A DNA stretch of 64,000 nucleotides, taken from assembly GCA_037349315.1 (NCBI GenBank), contig JBAIAC010000128.1, forward strand, positions 453,091-517,090, given 5' to 3'. The notes below the pieces were generated by a model. The model saw only the letters and a program-made list of their open reading frames with translations, was not told where the DNA came from and did not search any database. The number at the start of each line of letters is the position of its first letter. Position 1 is the stretch's first letter. Of the stretch, positions 22,004 through 31,277 are shown one piece after another. Source of the DNA: Chelydra serpentina. Lineage: Eukaryota; Chordata; Testudines; Chelydridae. The position numbers and the translations under genes are program-made.

Positions 22004-22294
22004 ATGACTGATATCACTCTGATGAGTATTACGCAGACAGAGAAAGACCGCATGCTGCGGGAATGCCAGCAAACACTGGGGCCGTATGCCGCCAGGCTTT
22101 GCCAGGCAATGATACTGGAGTACCTGCTACTGGCCTGGCACGGAAAAGTTTCCTACCATGGAGGACGCAATAAGGCCGAACTCCCCAGAAACCTGATGCA
22201 AAGGCTTTCACAGTACCTCCAGGAGAGCTTCATGGAGATGTCCCAAGAGGATTTCTGCTCTATCCCCACACATGTTAACAGACTTTTCCAGTAG
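22004..22294 (+). CDS. 96-aa open frame antisense to the Myb-like gene intron
   Basis: I do not recognise a domain. The frame starts MTDITLMSITQTEKDRM, has a middle with ILEYLLLAWHGKVSYHGG and ends IPTHVNRLFQ before a stop. It has a balanced amino-acid composition and an amphipathic look, unlike the repeat-driven frames elsewhere. I have a memory of similar text in other chelonian Harbinger copies, but this is not checked. It could be an exon of the transposase-side gene, a third element protein, or chance. Confidence 0.4.
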   Translation: MTDITLMSITQTEKDRMLRECQQTLGPYAARLCQAMILEYLLLAWHGKVSYHGGRNKAELPRNLMQRLSQYLQESFMEMSQEDFCSIPTHVNRLFQ

Positions 22295-22379
22295 CTGCAC
22301 TGGCCACGAGTGCAGCTAAAGCGCTTAGGTCAAATTAATCATTAAAAACCCAGTTGCCGAAATGCCATTTCTACTGTAT

Positions 22380-23009
22380 TCAAAAGATATGTTTTGAACA
22401 CTGGCCTACTGATCCTTCCCCTGAATCACGGTCCGGGTTACCGCCTTGGGAGGGTTGGTAGGGGATCTCCGTCAGGGTAATGAAGAGATCCTGGCTGTCG
22501 GGGAAATCAGCGTTGAAAGCGCTGTCGACTGCCTCGTCCTCCTCCTCTCCTTCATCATCGTCCCTGTCCGCGAAAACCTCCGAGGAAGTGGCCGTTGATA
22601 ATACCCCATTGTCGGAGTCCATGGACAGGGGTTGGGTAGTGGTGGCTGCCCCACCTAGGATTGCATGCAGTGCCGCGTAGAAACGGCATGTCTGGGGCTG
22701 AGACCTGGAGTGCCCGTTGGACTCTTTGGTCTTCTGGTACGTTTGTCGCAGCTCCTTGATTTTCACGCGGCACTGCGTTGCATCCCGGCTGTATCCTCTG
22801 TCCATCGTGGCCTTGGAGATCTTCTCGTAGATCTTCGCATTCCGTCTTTTCGATCACAGCTCTGAAAGCACGGACTCTTCTCCCCACACAGCGATCAGAT
22901 CCAAGACTTCCCGATCAGTCCATGCTGGAGCCCTCTTTCTATTCTGGGATTGCATGGTCACCTCTGCTGGAGAGCTCTGCATCGTTGCCAGTGCTGCTGA
23001 GCTCGCCAT
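22380..23009 (-). pseudogene. Myb/SANT-like Harbinger DNA-binding protein, N-terminal exon
   Basis: The protein starts MASSAALATMQSS. The SANT/Myb-like DNA-binding domain follows: a Trp-containing first helix (WTDREVLDLIAVWGEE), then NAKIYEKISKA, then the recognition helix region RDATQCRVKIKELRQTYQKT, then FYAALHAILGG. The C-terminal part is acidic (DRDDDEGEEEDEAVDS). A single in-frame TGA at 22,854-22,856 interrupts helix two; the frame is otherwise continuous for 209 codons. This fits a C-to-T change at a CpG. The partner exon is at 20,797-21,304. The gene converges with the transposase gene. Confidence 0.85.
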
Positions 23010-23159
23010 GATGTCCAAACAGGAAAAGAAATTCAAATGTTCCCGGGTCTTTTCCTGTGTGGCTGGTCAGAGCATCCGAGCTCGGTCTGCTGTCCAGAGT
23101 GTCCACAGAGTGGTGCACTGTGGGATAGCTCCCAGAGCTCTTAGCATCGAATTCCGTCC

Positions 23160-23345
23160 ACACTAACCCTAATTTGACATGGCCATGTCGATTTTAGCGC
23201 TACTCTCCTCGTCGGGGAGGAGTACAGAAATCGATTTAAAGAGCCCTTTATGTCGAAATAAATAGCGTAGTTGTGTGGACAGGTGCAGGGTTAATTCGAT
23301 TTAACGCTGCTAAATTTGACATAAACTCCTAGTGTAGACCAGGCC
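23160..23345. mobile_element. Harbinger right terminal region
   Basis: The sequence TCGATTTTAGCGCTACTC and the inner words TTAATTCGATTTAACGC lead to the terminus CTAGTGTAGACCAGGCC followed by TAA. It is AT-rich and has internal inverted words, as transposon ends do. Confidence 0.75.
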
Positions 23346-23760
23346 TAAGTTTGCTGCAAAAAGCTCCAGGCCTCTCGTCGAGGTGGTTTTATTTTGTGAC
23401 CACAAAAGGGCAGTTTTGTCACCAGACGTGGCATTGCCGTGTGTGCACCAGCCGAAAGGAGGCAACCGAGGGAGCGTCGTGTGTTTTCCACAGACCTGAG
23501 CAATATAATGATCCTGAAATAACTTTGTAGTGCAGACCTGGCCATGGATTCACACACACACAGCTTGCCAGGAAACCTTCCCCTGCTCCTCTGCTTTGCA
23601 GAATCCAAACACAAGCAAAGGCCCAGGTGGGGTCTGGCAGGGAGTCAGGTGTAGGCAGACACCAGACACTAGTCACAGGCAGGCACTATGGCTTAGCTGG
23701 TCAAAGCACCTGTTTCGGAAACAGGAGATCCTAGGTTCAACTCCCAGTGGTGCCTTGTTG
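23345..23760. repeat. Inverted copy of 31,200-31,600
   Basis: The words GCTGCAAAAAGCTCCAGGCC, GTGGCATTGCCGTGTGTGCA and CTCTGCTTTGCAGAATCCAA appear here in reverse complement of 31,290-31,590. A Thr-type tRNA body lies at the end of each arm (23,682 and 31,204). Confidence 0.85.
23682..23755 (+). tRNA. tRNA-Thr body with CGG (Pro) anticodon
   Basis: The 74-nt body is Thr-type: acceptor GGCACTA/TGGTGCC fully paired with one G-U, D arm GCTTAGCTGG, anticodon stem CCTGT/ACAGG perfect, T arm GGTTCAACTCC with one stem mismatch. The loop is TTCGGAA, giving anticodon CGG, which would read the proline codon CCG. TTTT follows about 15 bases downstream. The inverted duplicate at 31,204 keeps TGT. Confidence 0.85.
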
Positions 23761-24654
23761 AGTGGCTTTTGGGGCACCTGGTATTGGCTACTGTCAGAAG
23801 AGAAGATACAGAGCTAGATGGGCCTTTGACCTAGCCCAGTGCGGCTGTTTTTATGGTTAAATTACACTCCCAGGCACTGATAACAGAGTTACTGAAAGTT
23901 TGGGAGTTAAGAGCTGATAGGTCCGTGTTCCAGGCCCCTCCCAGACGACCCCTCCCTCTGGGACAGGGGCAGGTCTGACTCTCACACCAAATGGCTCATT
24001 GGTGGAGTGTGTGGAGGGTTCCTGGGGACACAGAGGAGCTGACGTCCCTCAGAGTTAGGGGAACAAGGCAATGCGGAGTGTAAGGGTTTCACACCCTGCA
24101 CTGATGGGGCTGAGAGAATGAGCATGTGCTAGGGGCTGGGATGGGGCTGCATCGGCAGTAGAACAGGAGGCAGGTTTGGACGAGGAACCCCACTAGGTGG
24201 CCTTAACACGAGAGATATTTTGATGGCCATTAGAAATGCTACAGATCCCCAACCTGCCTTGTTCGTGCCTAAGTTTCATTTGAGCTGCTGGTGAAGAAGC
24301 AAAAGGGTTTTGGAGGGAAGAGGCAGGGCAGGAGTGGGGCTTTGGGGAGAAGGGGCAATTAAGAGTGTGGCCTCAAGTGGAAGAGGTGGGAGGAGGCCAA
24401 TGTTCGGGCACCGGGGCCTGCCACTTTTAGCGAGCTTCCGCCACTCCTGGTGGGACCTCAGGACATCTCAGCCGAGAGAGGGCGGCCAGCAGAGCAGTGA
24501 TAGGGTGGATGGCAAGTGACTGCCAATGTGGCCAGACAGCGGAGCCAGAAAGGGGCTTTCCCCCCGCTGCCTCTCGGACAGTGAGAGGTGAATCCCGCAG
24601 ATGCTACTCTGGGTCCTTCAAGACCCTTAAACTAACTCACACAACTTCAACTCT
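23761..24654. other. Spacer with CR1-like tail, no gene
   Basis: The first ~100 bases hold the CR1-like tail word GAGCTAGATGGGCCTTTG. The remainder is unique in the window and shows no gene. Confidence 0.5.
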
Positions 24655-24657
24655 CAT

Positions 24658-24729
24658 GGGGGTATAGCTCGGTGGTAGAGTATTTGACTGCAGATCAAGT
24701 GGTCCTTGGTTCAAATCCAAGTGCCCCCT
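24658..24729 (+). tRNA. tRNA-Cys (GCA)
   Basis: The 72-nt gene has acceptor GGGGGTA/TGCCCCC with discriminator T, loop CTGCAGA, fully paired T stem CTTGG/CCAAG and B box GGTTCAAATCC. It is the better preserved of the two Cys copies. Confidence 0.94.
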
Positions 24730-25673
24730 TACAAATGTGTTCCTTTAACAAAAACAATTGCATATCTATTTCCATTATGTTCAGGATTCCATTGAATAGG
24801 GATGACTGAAATGAATGGAAACACTCAACGTTTTCCTGTGCAAATGCATAAAAACCCAGCAAACACGTCCCTGAGCTGAGATCAGTTCTAATCCTCCAAG
24901 TGTCTAGTTTATATTTTCATCAATTAAACAAAGGTATAATATGGAGGCACAGGCTACAATGTGCAGAAGAAGAAGAACCACGTCCACTCGGGAGGAAGGG
25001 ACTCGTTTGTGTTACATTGGGTAAGTAGGTTGCCATTGGGACTGAAAACTCTCCTGGAGGTGGCAGGAACCTCTGACAAAATCAAATCAAATCAAAGGTG
25101 ACGTGCTCCTAGTTCATGGTCAGCAGCAGAGTCTCTGTAGGGTCACCAGCCATAGAGCTGGTTGTGTCTGCATCTAAGTAACTGCAGAGTTAGGAGCGGG
25201 GGCTGCCTGCGTCTACCCAGCACCGACTAGATTAGAAGGTGACCGACAAACACCCTTCAGACGAGGCAGCCGTCAAAAAAATCATCTCCCTGCTTCCCTT
25301 GAGAAACAGCCTGAATCGTTCCTTGTCCGGGCAGAGCCCAAGGACTGGAATCAGCAGCAGCAACAAACCCTTCAGTATGTAACAGGAACCACCCAAACTG
25401 TGCGTTCAAAGGAGCTGTCTCCTTCCTTCGGGGGTCACGTTTGCCATTAGGGTCACTGATTTTCATTTCCCTTCTCTGAGGGCTGAGATGGGGTTAGATC
25501 CACCTCAGGCTGGGATGTGGAGCCCAGGTCCCCACCTGTCAGTCACTCTGGGGACCTGTCTCTGCTCACAGCTGACAGGCTGCCTCCAGCCTCTCCAGCC
25601 AGCTCCTGAGCGCTGTGGGGGTGAGTCATTTGCCAAGCATCAGTGGCACACAGGAGAGACACTTTCACCAGGT

Positions 25674-25745
25674 GCATTGGTGGTGTAGTGGTGAGCAGAG
25701 CTGCTCTCCAAGCAGTTGACCTGGGTTCGATTCCCAGCCAATGCA
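25674..25745 (+). tRNA. tRNA-Gly (TCC) with C33
   Basis: The 72-nt body has GCATTGG/CCAATGC acceptor, stem GCTGC/GCAGT and loop TCTCCAA with anticodon TCC and C at position 33. The T arm CTGGGTTCGATTCCCAG is perfect. Confidence 0.9.
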
Positions 25746-26136
25746 GGGATGTGAGGCTTTCTTGGCTGGGAAGTGGTTTCATTTTAGTCACATGGTGTCG
25801 GTTTATCAATGGAATGAGAGAATTAATGTCCCAACTCCCAGCAGGTCACTAAACACCCAGTGGAGGAAGAAAGGGGTGGGACTATCCAGTGAGCTGTTGG
25901 AGTCACCCTCGTATTACAATGTTTGGTTTATTTTTTTTTAATTTTTCCTTTACTTCCCTCTCCCTGTTAGACTCAGAGCCTTTAAGGTCAGAAGGGACCA
26001 GCGTGATCATCTAGTGAGACCTCCTGAAATTTGCCTCGCTCCAGCTCGGCTCTTGTCTCTGGCCCCTGCCTCGCTCCAGCTGGGGACCAACCCTTCCCCC
26101 ACACCCCGCACCATGCCCCGCTGTCAGTTTCTGTCA

Positions 26137-26209
26137 TGTTTCTGCCTGGTTTCGACCCAGGGACCTCTTGCGCGTTAGGCAAACGTGATAACCACTACAC
26201 TACAGAAAC
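26137..26209 (-). tRNA. tRNA-Val (AAC)
   Basis: The 73-nt minus-strand body has acceptor GTTTCTG/CAGAAAC with discriminator A, D arm GTGTAGTGGTTATCAC and loop CTAACGC with anticodon AAC. Position 37 is G rather than A, and T54 of the T loop is G (GGGTCGAAACC), which weakens the B box. It is placed just outside block C copy 2. Confidence 0.86.
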
Positions 26210-26214
26210 TTCCT

Positions 26215-27751
26215 TCAAATGCCAGCCACTTGGCTGCTGCTCACGCTGGCACACACCGATGGGCGAACCTGGAGAAAGTGGGGCCACAGGCACGTGCCAG
26301 CTGTTTCCAGGAGTGGTGCCACACGGAGCGAGGGCGGCAGGAAGCTGCCTTAGCCCCCTTGTGCTGCCGGTGGTGGTGTCGGGGTCCCTGGGCCCTTTTA
26401 AATTGCCCGGGGGCGGCAGGCGGGACCAGGGGGGGACACTCCCAGGGCCTGACGTCGCTTTGCACAACGATCAATCTTGGCACAGGATAGTAATGAAATG
26501 GGGGCAGAAGCTAAGGACTGAAAAGCCTCCGGGTTCGTCTGTGTGCATCGACTCCGAACGGGAACGGGAACTCGACTCGCTTTGCGGCTGCGGCCGGTGA
26601 AATATCCGGACAAAGTCACCCCGGAGATTGTGACACTGGGTGTGAGGAGCCTTGGAGCTTATTACAGTGTAATTAGCATGTTACGCTCGTGTTTGTAAAG
26701 GTGGATTCCCCAAGCAATCCCAAGCTGTTCTTCCCACAGCCGGGTGATGGGGGGCAGCCGGGGATCTCTCCCAATCTGGGGGGGAATCTCTCTGGGCCCC
26801 ACTGTTAGTTCTCCATCCTATATCCCCCTAACCACGCACACCCCTCCCCCACCCATTATCAGTGTTTAGAGCGACCCCCCCTCTGTGACAGAGACTGACT
26901 GGGGCTCCTCTCAGCACGGCCCCAATGGGGAAGGAAAGAGAGTGGGGGGCAGGGGGAGTAGATGGGCAGAAGGAGTCAAATGGGGCTAAACCGGAATAGA
27001 GGAGATTTTCTTCCGGTTAAAATGTGCTGGAGTCTCGTCGCTGAAAAGCCGCATCTGGAGCGAGGGTTGAACCAGCAGCCTGTCAATGCCCAGGCAAAGG
27101 GGTGACCCCCAGAGACTGAGAACTGCCGACTGCCCCACAGGGGCTAAGACGCACCTGCCGTGGTGCCCCTGGTTGGTGCAAAGGAGACTCTTGCTGGGGT
27201 GCTGAGTTCAGGCCTTACCCGGAGCCCTGGTGTCTGTTACCCATGTAGCTTCCCCACTTGCTTTGCCTCATTCCCGTGGAAAGTGCCGTACCAGGGTAAT
27301 GGGAGTAAGTTCTAAACTGGGGAGGTTGGCTTTAGCCCTGTTCACTACACTGGGAGCTCATGTTGAGCGGCTTCTCCACGATGGCCCCTGAATCCTTTTC
27401 AGAGTCACCGCTTTCCTGGATACACTTCCCCATTCTGTAGGTGTGGCCGGCATGCCTTGTTGCTAGGTATCGGACTTTGCATTTGCCTCTGGTCAAACTT
27501 GTTTGCTTTGAATGAGCCCAGCTTGCCGAATGAGCCAGATCGCTCTGTATCACTGCCCTCTCCTCATCAGTAATTACCGCTCTGCCGGTATTTTGTCACC
27601 CACCAATCTTATCAGCAGTGATTGGATGTTTTCTCCCAATTCACTGATAAAAATTATTTTTAAAAATTAGTCCTTGAGAGCTTCTTCAGACCCTTAGTCC
27701 CCAGGTCTCTCCGAGATGGCTGAGCGTGTGGTCTCCTCCCGCGCCTGACTA
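26215..27751. other. Spacer without a gene
   Basis: The sequence is GC-rich to about 26,650 and then mixed. A tract at 27,330-27,553 and the AT patch at 27,650 show no splice-flanked open frame. I see no element with ends. Confidence 0.45.
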
Positions 27752-29634
27752 GCCTCTGCCCTGAGAACGATGCGTCCAGCTCGCTGTGTGCACGGGCAGG
27801 GACATCCTGCTAACCCCGCAGTGTCGACAGGATGATGTTAACACGGCTCTCGGGCCAGCTCTTCCCTCCTGCAGGCTGGACGCGTGGGGCGGGGATGGAG
27901 AAAGAGGAAATCTTTAACCAGCAACCCGAACCCATTGCTTACCTGGGGCTGCAGCAGAACCACGGTGACATGAGACGTATCCATGGGAATAGCAGAGCCC
28001 TCCTTATAAAACTGATGGGGCCATGACCCCCCCATTGCTGTGCCCCTCTAGAATTGCCCCCCCTGCTGGCTAGTCAGGGCAATGTGCTTCCCATAGAAGA
28101 GCAGGAACAGGGCTAGAGCCGGTCAACATTTTTTGTTTCTCTGATGAAAACTGGCCCAGTCCCCGCCCCAAACCAAACTTGTCACAGATCATTGTCAACA
28201 ACTGAATTTTCTGTTTGTGGCTAAGATATTGATTTTTTTAAAATATTGAAATTGGATTCAGGATTGTTGGCAAGCACTTTTGGCAAACAAAGTTGTTAAA
28301 TGATCATGTAAATGGCAACACAGTCCTGCTTCCGTGCTGGGCTCACCCCCCGGCTTGCGGGTCCAACAGCTGCAGGAGAGGAGGAGATCGGTGAAAGCTG
28401 CAGGACCCCCAGATCCATCTCTTGGGGAGCAGAGCAGCAACAGCAGCAGCAAACCCTCAGGTCCGATCACAGGCCACTGGGCACCACCGCCAGCCCCACG
28501 GACCATGGGGAAGTTAGCCCAGCATCTGATCTCAGGGACGGGCACCCACGGACCCACAGCAGCTCATCCTGCCCTGCGCAGCTCCCCCCGGATGAGGTGG
28601 ATCGCTGCCAGCCCGGGGGAGAGACGCTCCCCAGCGAGGGTGAGCAGATGTCCTGATTTTATAGGGCCACTTCCATGGCTAAGGACGGCCCTGCCCCCAC
28701 CTCTGTGAGATCTACGGCTCCTTCCTGCAGCTAGGGATGGACCGACACGCCCTGAGCAGCTCCAGCTGGTTCAATCTGCCCCACAGGTCACCCCAGCACC
28801 CGCTCCCTGCTCTGCCCCACAGGTCACCCCAGCACCCGCTCCCTGCTCTGCCCCACAGGTCACCCCAGCACCCGCTCCCTGCTCCGCCCCACAGGTCACC
28901 CCAGCACCCGCTCCCTGCTCTGCCCCACAGGTCACCCCAGCACCCGCTCCCTGCTCTGCCCCACAGGTCACCCCAGCACCCGCTCCCTGCTCTGCCCCAC
29001 AGGTCACCCCAGCACCCGCTCCCTGCTCTGCCCCACAGGTCACCCCAGCACCTGCTCCCTGCTCCGGCTCCTCTCACAGAGCCCAGGGCCAGGCTCCAGC
29101 CGCTGTCCAAACCGTCTCCACCAGGGAGATCGTCCCTTCTCCAGCCACCACGACTTGTCCTTGCAGCTGCATCCCACCAGCTCACCCAGACAGGGAGGCT
29201 TTTCCGTACAGGAGGCAGAGCTCCCCCTGGAGCTGTGGAACTCACTGCCACATGACAGGGGAGACCACAGGCTGGAACAACATGCAAAGCTCAGCTCTTC
29301 CACAGAGCCGTCCTCAGCCACCGATTCCCCCTCACCGACAGCCCCAGAAAAACCCTTTGAGCCACCAGCCCGCTTCTCCCACGGCTGGGAGGTATGGCCG
29401 GCAGGGCGGCACCGAAGGCCCCAGACAGCCAAGCAGGTGAGGAAGCATCAGGCGTTAAAGCCAGGCCTGTGGCAGCAGCCACATCCCGCCCGCTGCCAGT
29501 GCGCCTTACAGAAATGTTGGCATCCCCTGTCAGCGAGGCAACGGGGCAGGTCGCTGACAGAGCTGAGCCCCACCTTTCTGCAGCCATCTTTAGAGAAGAA
29601 CCCCATCCCAGAGTCACCCTCCCTCCGTCAGCAC
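27752..29634. repeat. Duplication block B, copy 2
   Basis: It is a direct copy of 16,484-19,160 lacking the ~716-bp segment that holds the nested MITE. The join lies at 28,672 inside the MITE word TTATAGGGCCACTTC. The copy lacks the Harbinger sequence on its right. Confidence 0.9.
28777..29065. repeat. 36-bp minisatellite, 8 units
   Basis: Same unit as at 18,231-18,594, with about eight copies instead of ten. The open frames on both strands follow from the 12-codon period. Confidence 0.92.
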
Positions 29635-29639
29635 CTCCA

Positions 29640-30287
29640 CGGCTGTCGCTCTGAGTGGCAGTAGGGTGATTGGGGGTGAATCCAGGGCTGGAAGTGGGGT
29701 CAGGTCAGCCTGTGAGGAGTAACCAGGTGGGGCAGACCCAGGGGGAGGCTGTGGGCTGCTGGTCGGTCGTTGGGATCAGAGCTCTAGATCAAAGCTGCAC
29801 AGCGACCTGACACCCAGGGTTACAAGGCCGACATAGCGACCCCCTTACTGGCCTCGTGAACCCCAAACCCTAGTTACTCTGGGCACTTAGGAGTCTCTGT
29901 CCCTTAATCACTTCTGGGAGCTCCCCAGCAGGCTGCGGGCGTCAGCCGCCTCCTGCCTCACAGGTGAGACTCTTGGCGCTGTGCAAGCCGCCCCCTCGCT
30001 TGCAGGCCCAGGGTAGGAAGCGGGAGGCCCGGTGCTCGCAGAAGAGGGTTTGATTAATCCACCTCTGTGTTATGGGCACAGCACAGTTCCCCTGTGTCCC
30101 TCTGCTGGCTTTTCGTAAGCAGCACCCAGCGGCCCTGGCTCCAGGCTGGTGCCTTGCGAGCTCTGGCCCTGGCAGGGAGCGGTGCAGGGGGCTGGGCCGG
30201 GGCCCTGGCAAACCAGCTGCTGGGAGGTGTCTCTGTGGTTTTGAGGCAGCAAAACATGCCCCTGAGGAAGTATCATGGGGGCACCAT
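29640..30287. other. Spacer without a gene
   Basis: GC-rich unique sequence. I see no tRNA or exon. Confidence 0.45.
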
Positions 30288-30361
30288 CGTCCCTGGGTGG
30301 GCTCGAACCACCAGCCTTTCGGTTAACAGCCGAACGCGCTGACCCATTGCGCCACAGAGAC
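30288..30361 (-). tRNA. tRNA-Asn (GTT)
   Basis: The 74-nt body is almost the standard vertebrate tRNA-Asn: acceptor GTCTCTG/CAGGGAC, stem TCGGC/GCCGA-type pairing with loop TGTTAAC, T arm GGTGGTTCGAGCCCACC. Both promoter boxes are intact. It is present once in the window. Confidence 0.96.
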
Positions 30362-30485
30362 ACACAGAAACAAAACTGCTGTTACCAAGGCTGCTGCCGA
30401 GCAGCCGGCGCATCTCCCTGCCAGCGCTGGAGCTCACAAGGCGCTAGGCCGGATGCTGGCTGCTGGATGTGGGGGTTGAAGACCC

Positions 30486-30557
30486 AGCAGAGGGGTGCAG
30501 TGGAAGCGTGCTGGGCCCGTAACCCCGAGGTTGATGGATCAGAGCCATCCTATGCTA
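30486..30557 (+). pseudogene. Initiator tRNA-Met body with CGT anticodon
   Basis: The 72-nt body follows initiator Met (AGCAGAG, GTGCTGGG, ATGGATC) but the loop is CCCGTAA, giving CGT (a threonine anticodon). The anticodon stem has one mismatch and the T loop reads ATCAGAG, losing the conserved A58. It is likely non-functional. Confidence 0.85.
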
Positions 30558-30666
30558 GGCATGTGCTTCTTTCATTTGCTCTGGGCCTTCAAGCGAGGTG
30601 GTGACCAGCAGAGCGGGGCTGAAAGCAAGAGGCAGATCTGTGCGTGGTGAGGGCCTCCTGTCCCAT

Positions 30667-31150
30667 AGACCTTAAGGTCAGAAGGGACCATTATGATCAT
30701 CTAGTCTGACCTCCTGCACAATGCAGGCCACAGAATCTCACCCACCCACTCCTGGAATAATCCTCTCAGCTACTGAAGTCCTCAAATCATGGTTTAAAGA
30801 CTTCAAGGTGCAGAGAATCCTCCAGCAAGTGACCCGTGCCCCATGCTGCAGAGGAAGGTGAAAAACCCCCAAGCTCTCTGCCGATCTACCATGGAGGGAA
30901 TTTCCTTCCCGACCCCAAATATGGCGATCAGCTGAACCCTGAGCATGTGGGCAAGACTCACCAGCCAGACACCCAGAAAAAAGTTCTCTGTAGTAACTTC
31001 TAACATCCCATCATTGACCATTGGTCCTATTTACCACTGATAATGAAAGGTCAGTTAATTGCCAAGATCATGTTATCCTATGAAACCATCCCCTCCATAA
31101 ACTTAAACTTGAAGCCAGATAGATCTTTTGCCCCCACTGCTCCCCTTGGA
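30667..31150 (+). mobile_element. CR1 LINE fragment
   Basis: It begins CTTAAGGTCAGAAGGGACC and continues with ATGATCATCTAGTCTGACC and CAGGCCACAGAATCTCACCC, words I know from the 3' region of sauropsid CR1 elements. Shorter pieces of the same start lie at 11,380-11,425, 25,970-26,035 and 49,415-49,460. It has no intact coding frame. Confidence 0.75.
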
Positions 31151-31203
31151 AGGCTGTTCTTCTGACAGTAGCCAATACCAGGCGCCTCAAAAACCACTCA
31201 ACA

Positions 31204-31277
31204 AGGCACCACTGGGAGTCGAACCCAGGATCTCCTGTTTACAAAACAGGTGCTTTAGCCAGCTAAACCATAGTGCC
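31204..31277 (-). tRNA. tRNA-Thr (TGT)
   Basis: The 74-nt minus-strand body has acceptor GGCACTA/TGGTGCC, loop TTTGTAA, perfect anticodon stem and T arm GGTTCGACTCC. TTTTT follows about eleven bases downstream. It is the inverted partner of 23,682. Confidence 0.93.

Larger units (their letters stand above)
19160..23345. mobile_element. Harbinger (PIF) DNA transposon, left end lost
   Basis: The element carries a HARBI1-like transposase gene on the plus strand (19,299-20,556) and, convergently, a two-exon Myb/SANT-like gene on the minus strand (23,009 to about 20,797). This pair defines PIF/Harbinger elements. The right terminus reads GTGTAGACCAGGCC next to TAA, a 3-bp target typical of the superfamily. 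The uninterrupted relative near 31,585-31,600 reads TTTAAATTTGCTGC on the matching strand, consistent with insertion at TAA. No matching left terminus was found: block B sequence directly abuts the 5' part. The element can no longer move as a unit. Confidence 0.88.
24655..26130. repeat. Duplication block C, copy 2 (inverted)
   Basis: It is the reverse complement of 11,270-12,735, with Cys at the left and Gly at the right end, both now on the plus strand. The two arms are separated by about 12 kb. Confidence 0.92.

Noticed and set aside
27700..27750. tRNA-like words (GAGATGGCTGAGCGTGTGG)
   Set aside because: A Ser/Leu-type D-arm resemblance only. No anticodon arm, T arm or acceptor pairing follows.
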